Source of the DNA: Bacteroidaceae bacterium
GTDB taxonomy: Bacteria > Bacteroidota > Bacteroidia > Bacteroidales > Bacteroidaceae
DNA: 64,000 nt
NCBI GenBank assembly: GCA_017522785.1
Contig: JAFWYF010000015.1
Coordinates: forward strand, 186,001 to 250,000
Direction of reading: 5' to 3'
Below the pieces are notes generated by a model. The model saw only the letters and a list, made by a program, of their open reading frames with translations. It ran no database searches and had not been told where the DNA came from. The position numbers were made by a program, and so were the translations under genes. Positions 57,712 through 64,000 of the stretch are shown piece by piece. The number at the start of each line of letters is the position of its first letter. The first letter of the stretch is position 1.

Positions 57712-58089
57712 ATGCTTAAAGAAGGATTAACATATAAAAGTACAACAACCGTTTCCAATGAAAACAGTGCATTGACAATGGGTTCCGGTAACCTGCCGGT
57801 TTTCGCAACACCGGCGATGGTTGCACTCATGGAAAATGCCACAATGCTTGCCGTAGCCGATGCTCTGCCCGAAGGGTTCACTACTGTTGGTTCAGAAATG
57901 AATGTTCGACATATTAAACCATCGCCGGTTGGCGCTCAGATTACAGCAGTAGCATTGCTTACAGCTGTAGAAGGACGAAAACTGACATTTGATGTTTCGG
58001 CATACGATGGCGAAGAACAAATAGGTAAAGGTGTGCATGTTCGTTTCATGGTTGATATTGAGCGTTTCATGAATAAAATCAACCGTTAG
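57712..58089 (+). CDS. Hotdog-fold thioesterase, fluoroacetyl-CoA thioesterase-like
   Basis: This 125-residue hotdog protein shows VFATPAMVALMENA and a G-S-E-M-N-V-R-H-I-K-P-S-P-V-G segment, typical of the FlK-like/YbgC-like thioesterase branch. It may hydrolyse a small acyl-CoA, but no substrate is shown. It is spaced only six bases after hydF, so it is expressed with the hydrogenase maturases. The link between the two is unexplained. It faces the candidate RNA and its terminator. Confidence 0.85.
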   Translation: MLKEGLTYKSTTTVSNENSALTMGSGNLPVFATPAMVALMENATMLAVADALPEGFTTVGSEMNVRHIKPSPVGAQITAVALLTAVEGRKLTFDVSAYDGEEQIGKGVHVRFMVDIERFMNKINR

Positions 58090-58124
58090 CTTTACGATAA
58101 TTCTCATCAATTTATGAATAATAA

Positions 58125-58157
58125 AAAACCGTATTCAAGGGGAGTGAATACGGTTTT
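58125..58157 (-). terminator. Terminator of the candidate structured RNA
   Basis: Arms of 12 bases (58125-58136 and 58146-58157) enclose a 9-base loop. Six T residues follow on the minus strand and only four on the plus strand, so its main direction is leftward. It also faces the thioesterase gene and may stop that transcript too. Confidence 0.8.
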
Positions 58158-58275
58158 GCCGAGTAAACGCTTTTACCCGTTCGGGCATCGACTTTTCGCA
58201 AGCAGATGTTGCCGTAGAATCTATTACTATGAAAAACACATAGATATAACGCTAAGCGCGGGTAAAAGTTTTGTT
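58158..58275 (-). ncRNA. Candidate structured noncoding RNA
   Basis: The 235-base gap 58090-58324 between convergent genes has no convincing open frame. On the minus strand, a perfect 10-bp closing stem (CUUUUACCCG with CGGGUAAAAG, at 58259-58268 and 58170-58179) encloses about 80 bases. These can form a short CGC/GCG hairpin, a CUAUG/CAUAG hairpin and a GGC...GCC arm. An intrinsic terminator follows directly. The region is richer in GC than its surroundings. I could not match it to SRP RNA, RNase P RNA or tmRNA motifs. A 6S-like RNA is possible but unproven. The 5' end is not defined and no clear promoter was seen. Confidence 0.5.
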
Positions 58276-58324
58276 ACTTATTAGCTTTTAACTCTTTTTT
58301 AACTCTTTTTTATTACATCTAACA

Positions 58325-61180
58325 TTATCTCCCACATAGGTTTTTGAAATCACACCATTCACAACGTTTTATATCGTCGATTGGTTTGAATGGTTTTTCA
58401 ATATCGAATATTTCTTCTAACAAATTGTTGAGTAACTTCATGAACTCTTGGCGCACCATTTCTACATTTACAATAGGGGTATCTGCTATTTTTACTACAC
58501 AATCTTTTCGTTGCTCAGAGAATTTCTTGTGTATATAAATAAGCGTTGGAGATGCTTTTTCGCACATTTTGTTCTCTATCGCTGCAATAGAGTACAATAG
58601 TGTCTGAAGTATATATCCACTTCCGCTTTTTTTGCCCTCGAATACCTCTGTTATATTACCAATCTTATCAATTCTTCCTCCTGTCTTGTAGTCAATAATA
58701 CTCCATGTTCCATCTTTTTCATCTATTCGGTCTATTCGTCCACCAATGCACAACTCAATATCTTCTTCTTTATTTGGGTTTTTAATTACTATTGGGAAAT
58801 TAATATCCTTTTCGCTACCAATGTACGTGAATGGTGCGTGTGTGGCATCGCTTTTTATCAGTTTTAAAAGAAAACGATGCAGTACCTCTCTGTTTATGTA
58901 TTGTTCTCCGTCGTATGTAAACCCTTTCTCGCGCTTAAAAAAGAGCTTGCCAAAAGATTCATCTATGAATTTATAGAGTAGGGCATCCTTTTCAATATAT
59001 GGGGTAAGAGAGCTCTTTTCAATTCTTTGTTGCCCGTTTTCTGTTATTTTATTATAGAAATCTTCGGCTGCTGCATGAAATATATTACCAACATCTGTAG
59101 CCTGTAGTTCGCTTGTTAGTTCTTGTGGCTTTTTTAAATACAACACATATTTATAAAAGAAACATAAAGGACATTTGATATACTGGTTAATTGCTGTTGG
59201 AGATAGAATTTGTGCCTTGTTCCCATTTGCAAAATTGTATCTCTTTGTAAGTTTGCTTATAATCTCTTTATCCTTTTGTATACATCTTGGCTCTATAATT
59301 CTGTTTTGTTGCCTTGCCTGCAAAGATATGTTCTCTATGTAATGGTTGTTGTCGGCAAGCAATTGCAATATATAACGAGAACATTCTCCACGTGTGGCAC
59401 TCTCTGTTGAACTATTATATAAGAATGTAATATTCTCGGCGCGTTGCATCAGTCGGTAGAAGTTATAAGCATAAATAGAATCGCGATGCTCGCTTAGTGT
59501 AAGTCCAAATGCTCGACGAAGGTTGTACGGAACGAAAGAACTATCTCCTCCCGACTTGGGAAGATTTCCTTCGTTTACTGAAAGCATTACTAAATTTTTG
59601 AAATCAAGGTTTCGTGTCTCTAATAATCCCATAATTTGCATACCTACAACCGGTTCCCCATGGAAAGGCATGCTTTGCATAGATAGTGCACTCATGAACA
59701 GATTGCCAATGGTTGATTGTTGCATGATTGCTTCGCCACTCTCTATTATTGTTATGAAGCGTTGTGTCAGTGTAAATGTTTTTAGCAGTGCTTCGCGGAA
59801 CAATTGTTCATATATGTCGCCTTCTCTATCCTCTTTGCCTGTAATTATCTGTGCAATACGATATATGGCGTTTCCTAGTGATGCTATCCATAAACTATTG
59901 TCGGTGAAACGTGTAAATAATTGTTCCAAAAGTTCATCGCCTTTGAAAAAATCGATGTCGGGAAAGAAACAACGTTCTTCCAAAATCTTTTTGTCTATCT
60001 CTTTCGCTTTTGGACAACAATGAATTATATAAGGATGTGTCAGCAGGTTATGTACATGTTCGAGTGTAAACGTTAATTGCCCCTCGTCGTAACCTCTTGT
60101 TTGTAGGTCTATTAACATACGCATCAAACTGTAGACAGGGGTATGAGATATTGGGTAACCCATTGTAACATTAATATTTTTAATGTCATTGGGAATTGTG
60201 TGCAATACACTCTCCAACATTGTTTCGTCGCATAATATTATAGCTGTATCTATCTCGTTTCCTCCTACCAGCGATTTAATCTTTTCGGGAATATATCTTG
60301 CCTGTATGCTCTCTGTTGCAGTAGATATTATCTCAATATTCTTTTTTGTAGAGAGATTGTCGAACAATTCATCTGATAGGGCATTGGGAAATCGTTTTAA
60401 GTTACGATGCATAAATAGTCCTGCTTCATGATATTGTGCATTTATGTAGGAGTTGTCGTAATCCCAATAGAATAGCGCTTGTCCACGCTCTTTCAGTGTA
60501 TCAAAAAGTGTGCACTCAACACCATTGAGCGCATTAAATCCAACAAATATATATTTTTTGTATGGGAATGATAAAGTATCTATTTTCTCTATTGTATCTC
60601 GATACAGTTGTCCCTCATAGGCAATATTATCCTTTCGTAGCGCCTCTTTAAAATCGTGATAGATATCTCCTAGAACTTGCCATATATTCAAAAAGCGTTT
60701 TTTAATCTCACTTTTCTCCTCTGTTTTGAAATTGATGAAAAATCTTGATATAGCTTCGCGTTGTTCATCGGTTAGGACATCACTCCCATTGCCTAATGCT
60801 TGCAGGTCATTAAGATTAGTAAACAGTGTGTCAGCATCGGCAAGGTTTTTGTCAATGTCATCGAAATCTTTTATCATCAGTTCCCCCCAATGGTAAAAAC
60901 GGTCGATACTCTCGTTGCTATGTGTATGTTTACAATATATGTTATACAATTTACATACAAGCAGAATAGGGTCAGCTTTTATTGTATTACTGCATTGCTC
61001 AAACAGCTCGCTTATGGTAAGATATTTGGGACTCCAAATGGGGCGATTGCTGTTTTGTAACAGATATTTATTGAAAAATAATCCGGCACGTTTGTTGGGG
61101 AAAACAATAGCAATATCTGTTAAATCGCCATTGAATTTATTATATATATCATTAGCAACTAATTGCAAAAAAGGTGTCAT
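58325..61180 (-). CDS. addB: AddB-like PD-(D/E)XK nuclease / helicase-like subunit
   Basis: This 951-residue protein resembles AddB-type partners of RecBCD-like complexes, which process DNA double-strand ends. The N-terminal two thirds look like a degenerate helicase (NKRAGLFFNKYL). The C-terminal nuclease has CIGGRIDRIDEKDG and SIIDYKTG. Cysteines in K-C-P-L-C and the C-terminal C-E-W-C-D-F-K-N-L-C fit the iron-sulfur staple of AddB. It starts eight bases after the helicase gene ends. Sequence conservation to Gram-positive AddB is low, so the symbol marks the functional type. Confidence 0.85.
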   Translation of the reverse strand: MTPFLQLVANDIYNKFNGDLTDIAIVFPNKRAGLFFNKYLLQNSNRPIWSPKYLTISELFEQCSNTIKADPILLVCKLYNIYCKHTHSNESIDRFYHWGELMIKDFDDIDKNLADADTLFTNLNDLQALGNGSDVLTDEQREAISRFFINFKTEEKSEIKKRFLNIWQVLGDIYHDFKEALRKDNIAYEGQLYRDTIEKIDTLSFPYKKYIFVGFNALNGVECTLFDTLKERGQALFYWDYDNSYINAQYHEAGLFMHRNLKRFPNALSDELFDNLSTKKNIEIISTATESIQARYIPEKIKSLVGGNEIDTAIILCDETMLESVLHTIPNDIKNINVTMGYPISHTPVYSLMRMLIDLQTRGYDEGQLTFTLEHVHNLLTHPYIIHCCPKAKEIDKKILEERCFFPDIDFFKGDELLEQLFTRFTDNSLWIASLGNAIYRIAQIITGKEDREGDIYEQLFREALLKTFTLTQRFITIIESGEAIMQQSTIGNLFMSALSMQSMPFHGEPVVGMQIMGLLETRNLDFKNLVMLSVNEGNLPKSGGDSSFVPYNLRRAFGLTLSEHRDSIYAYNFYRLMQRAENITFLYNSSTESATRGECSRYILQLLADNNHYIENISLQARQQNRIIEPRCIQKDKEIISKLTKRYNFANGNKAQILSPTAINQYIKCPLCFFYKYVLYLKKPQELTSELQATDVGNIFHAAAEDFYNKITENGQQRIEKSSLTPYIEKDALLYKFIDESFGKLFFKREKGFTYDGEQYINREVLHRFLLKLIKSDATHAPFTYIGSEKDINFPIVIKNPNKEEDIELCIGGRIDRIDEKDGTWSIIDYKTGGRIDKIGNITEVFEGKKSGSGYILQTLLYSIAAIENKMCEKASPTLIYIHKKFSEQRKDCVVKIADTPIVNVEMVRQEFMKLLNNLLEEIFDIEKPFKPIDDIKRCEWCDFKNLCGR

Positions 61181-61187
61181 GGTTCTA

Positions 61188-64000
61188 TTATACTATTTTG
61201 TTTGTGTATACATACCAAATATGTCCTGTTACATTTTCGTAACCCATCTCTCTCAATATCGATTTGTATTTTTCAATCTGTGTAATGTATTCTTCTTTAT
61301 GCTTACCAAATTTAAAGTCTACAACAACAGCATTCTTGTCGTAAATCATAACGCGGTCGGGACGACAGCTCTTGTATTCATTATCTTCTTTATATAAAAT
61401 TGAACACTCATTAAATAGTTTATATTTACCTGAGAACCATTCACTTGCTTTGGGATTAGATAATGCTCGTTCAATGAGTTTTTTAATCTTGTTGTACTCT
61501 TTTTCATTACCAATGAGTCCTTCTATTTGTAATTTCTTCAATTCTTGCTTTAAATTATCTCCGGTTTCCAATTTTGACAGAAGCTCGTGCATTAGTATTC
61601 CATGCATTTGGTATTCCAATTGTTCTTCTTCCTCTCTGTTTCTTGCAAGAAATCGTGTTAGATTATTTGATTGACGAAACGGTATGTGATTATCGAATGA
61701 GATAAATGGTTGTTCTTTCTCTTGTGGTATTTGAGTAAATGGATTATCGCTTTTTTTCTCCTTTTCAATGCTTGGCATAATTTCGCCATATGTCAATATT
61801 CCATTTTCTGTATCACAAATAATTTCATCACTTCCCATATTCCCAATCATTGTTTCCAGATGTTTTCCCATTGTATCTTTTTTAGCATCTTTATCGGAGA
61901 AAATAAACAGGTTGTTTTTCGCTCTGGTAAATGCAACATACATAAGATTCATGTTATCTACCAATTGAAAAAGATATTCGTGGTTAAACTCTTCTTCATA
62001 TATAGAGTTTTGCATATCATTAACAAATTCAATAGGGAGAAGATCTAAATAGTTAAATGGAACCTCTTTGGGGTGGCACCATATCAAATTTTCATGGAAA
62101 TGGGAATGCATCTCTCCTGTAAGTTTCCATATTCCAAACGGAATAATTACTGTGTGAAATTCCAAACCCTTCGATTTGTGTATAGTCATCATTCTTACAC
62201 TGTTTGTTTCACCGGTGGGTATTGTCTTATTTGCCAATTCCTCATCCCACTCATCCAAGAATGCTGTCAGGTCGCTAATTCCACAATTTATATATTGAGA
62301 TGCACAATCAAGGAAAGAGTACAGAAAAGCCTCTTCGCCTTGCATAGTGTTTAGTTCAAACAATTCAATCAATTGTTCTATTAACTCATATATCGGCATT
62401 TCGCCTAAATGGTCTATTTTGCTTATGAATTTATTAGGTAACATTGTTGTTAAATCTCTGTTACCTGCCAGCACCTGTGGTGTTGTGGCAATACCCTTTG
62501 TCTCATTAAGGTATAGCATCAGTAATTGTATCAGGTTAATCCTGTCTTCGGGCATCGTAATGTATCGTATTGCTGCAATTATTATGTTAATGGCAACAGA
62601 TGACGATAATCGGTATGCATCGTCCGATACTATACCGAAGTTATATTCTTTGAATGTTTCGTTGAAATGACGAGCAATTATAGGCATAAATCTGTTTACT
62701 CGAACCAATATGGTAATATCATTTGGTTTTACCCCCTTTTCCAATAATAATACACGCAGGGTGTCCATAAGTTGTGAATATGCCAACTCGTCATATTTTT
62801 TCTCTTTTTCTTTGAGTAATCTAATCTCTACGTAACCATTGTTTGGCTTGTTATCCGGGATTTCCTGTTTTACTTCGGCATATGCTTTCTGAAAATCTTT
62901 AATTCTATTTCCTAATTTCTCGGAATATGTTTCCTCAATTATATCCTTTGATTTTTCAAAGAATTTGTTGTTAAATTCAATAATACGTCTTTCGCTTCTG
63001 TAATTCGTGGTATAACCACTTTCTTTTTTCTCATTGCTTATGATTTCGTATTTGCCTATCGATTCTGTGTGAAATTCCCCCTCTATATGGTTTAGAATGT
63101 TCCAGTCGCTGTTTCTCCAACGATAAATGGATTGCTTTACATCGCCAACAATAAGGTTCTTTGTCCCATGTGCCATTACTTCTTGTAGTAAAACTTTGAA
63201 GCATTGCCATTGCAACTTAGATGTATCTTGAAATTCATCAATGAAGATATGACTGATTTCGCTACCAATTTTTTCAAAGATAAACGTTGTACTGTTCTCA
63301 ATCATTTTGCTAAGCAAAAATGTTGTTTGTGCCAGCAGAAAACGGTTCTCACGACTATTCTCTTCTTGTAGTTGCTTGCCTATGCTATCGAGCAGACGTA
63401 ACTGATGAAAACGTATTAGTGATAAAGAACAACTGTTATATAGTCGGGAATCTTTTTCGTAACTTGAGTAATATTCTTTAATCAAATTAGCAATTTCGTT
63501 ACACTTGTCAATCGATAATCTCTCGGAAATTTTTTGAGGATTATCCATACATGTCATTGCGACACCTCTTGGAGTAATTTCAGGTAATTCCCCATTTTGT
63601 AGTTTCCTAAAGAAACTATATATACCATTTTTCTTTTTATAAAAATCGGCATCAGTCAGATACGCATCATTTGCAATTTCAAAAAAACGGTTGCCTATAG
63701 ATTTAACCTTTGCAATTATCTCTTTTTCTATCTTTCGTAATGTCTTACGATATTCAGCAAGTTGTGCTCCGTTGTTTTCTTCTATTTGTTGTCGAAGATT
63801 TTCGCCTCGCTCCTGATACTCCTCTTTTAATATGTTTTCGGCAAACTTCTTTATTGAGTCGCGTATCTTCCAGCTTTTGTCATTTTCCAAATGCTCCTCA
63901 ATATATTCTACCAACCAACTCATTTGCTCACTTGTAGGTTTAAGCTGTTTTATAAGAATGTCTACTGCATCGTGTAGAAATTTAGTGCCATTAATGGAAA
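61188..64000 (-). CDS. addA: AddA/RecB-like UvrD-family helicase-nuclease, 5' end beyond window
   Basis: The frame stays open through the right edge, so the 911-residue stretch from the methionine at 63923 is not the true start: 25 more in-frame codons precede it without a stop. Walker A is missing and must lie outside. Visible motifs are HIFIDEFQDTS, GDVKQSIYRWRNSD, TIHKSKGLEFHTVI and YVAFTRAKNNLFIF of superfamily 1 helicases, then a C-terminal nuclease stretch (RPDRVMIYDKNAVVVDFKFG). With AddB it would resect broken DNA ends for RecA. Confidence 0.9.
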   Translation of the reverse strand, partial: SINGTKFLHDAVDILIKQLKPTSEQMSWLVEYIEEHLENDKSWKIRDSIKKFAENILKEEYQERGENLRQQIEENNGAQLAEYRKTLRKIEKEIIAKVKSIGNRFFEIANDAYLTDADFYKKKNGIYSFFRKLQNGELPEITPRGVAMTCMDNPQKISERLSIDKCNEIANLIKEYYSSYEKDSRLYNSCSLSLIRFHQLRLLDSIGKQLQEENSRENRFLLAQTTFLLSKMIENSTTFIFEKIGSEISHIFIDEFQDTSKLQWQCFKVLLQEVMAHGTKNLIVGDVKQSIYRWRNSDWNILNHIEGEFHTESIGKYEIISNEKKESGYTTNYRSERRIIEFNNKFFEKSKDIIEETYSEKLGNRIKDFQKAYAEVKQEIPDNKPNNGYVEIRLLKEKEKKYDELAYSQLMDTLRVLLLEKGVKPNDITILVRVNRFMPIIARHFNETFKEYNFGIVSDDAYRLSSSVAINIIIAAIRYITMPEDRINLIQLLMLYLNETKGIATTPQVLAGNRDLTTMLPNKFISKIDHLGEMPIYELIEQLIELFELNTMQGEEAFLYSFLDCASQYINCGISDLTAFLDEWDEELANKTIPTGETNSVRMMTIHKSKGLEFHTVIIPFGIWKLTGEMHSHFHENLIWCHPKEVPFNYLDLLPIEFVNDMQNSIYEEEFNHEYLFQLVDNMNLMYVAFTRAKNNLFIFSDKDAKKDTMGKHLETMIGNMGSDEIICDTENGILTYGEIMPSIEKEKKSDNPFTQIPQEKEQPFISFDNHIPFRQSNNLTRFLARNREEEEQLEYQMHGILMHELLSKLETGDNLKQELKKLQIEGLIGNEKEYNKIKKLIERALSNPKASEWFSGKYKLFNECSILYKEDNEYKSCRPDRVMIYDKNAVVVDFKFGKHKEEYITQIEKYKSILREMGYENVTGHIWYVYTNKIV

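Noticed and set aside
58158-58275. SRP RNA, RNase P RNA or tmRNA
   Set aside because: The conserved SRP loop, the P-RNA GAGGAAAGUCC-type motif and a tmRNA-sized structure are absent.

Overview
The window is a 64-kb chromosomal piece of a Bacteroidales bacterium (phylum Bacteroidota). The lineage is read from several signs. Promoter -7 boxes follow the Bacteroidota TAnnTTTG or TAnnTTCG pattern, and start codons lack strong Shine-Dalgarno sequences. The gene set is typical of the order: DUF4301, DUF1573 and DUF2027/Smr proteins, tryptophanase, a short C-terminal sorting-like domain on a secreted glycosidase, and a Bacteroidota-type lysyl-tRNA synthetase. [FeFe]-hydrogenase and its maturases point to an anaerobe, probably from a gut or similar habitat. 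Family and species cannot be fixed from sequence reading alone.

Layout. 1-3.7 kb: end of a DNA alkylation repair gene facing a large secreted alpha-galactosidase-like enzyme. 3.7-9.6 kb: groES-groEL behind a symmetric operator-like palindrome, then queA, an unknown exported protein, a NUDIX hydrolase and a Smr-domain protein. 9.6-17.4 kb: a tight leftward run (UDP-glucuronate decarboxylase, lysS, gpsA, pgi, HAD phosphatase, prmC, recX, comF). 17.6-23.3 kb: a tripartite ABC-type export operon (TolC, HlyD, two permeases, no ATPase) and a coiled-coil membrane protein. 23.3-31.5 kb: valS, mazG, a GT-C-like membrane protein, an ECF sigma/anti-sigma-like/Spy-like trio, rnz and DUF554. 31.6-33.1 kb: a divergent tryptophanase-like lyase.

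33.2-44.9 kb is the most unusual part. It is a compact phage-derived structural and lysis cassette in two divergent arms: large terminase plus three small proteins leftward, and scaffold-like, capsid, adaptor-like, holin, Rz-like and P22 gp10-like proteins rightward. All frames are open. No integrase, repressor, replication gene, portal, tape measure or endolysin is recognisable. A perfect 14-bp inverted repeat carrying outward-facing -7-like boxes sits between the arms. The cassette could be a domesticated particle (gene-transfer-agent-like), a satellite or a remnant.

45-52.4 kb: DUF1573, a RelA-type (p)ppGpp synthetase whose hydrolase site is destroyed, DUF4301, an unknown protein, O-acetylhomoserine sulfhydrylase and PgeF. 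52.5-58.1 kb: an [FeFe]-hydrogenase facing its maturation operon hydE-hydG-hydF, which ends in a hotdog thioesterase. 58.1-58.3 kb: a candidate structured RNA with its own terminator. 58.3-64 kb: an AddB/AddA-type helicase-nuclease pair, with the helicase running off the right edge.

Most transcription units end in long, near-perfect palindromic terminators. No tRNA, rRNA, CRISPR array or insertion sequence was seen.
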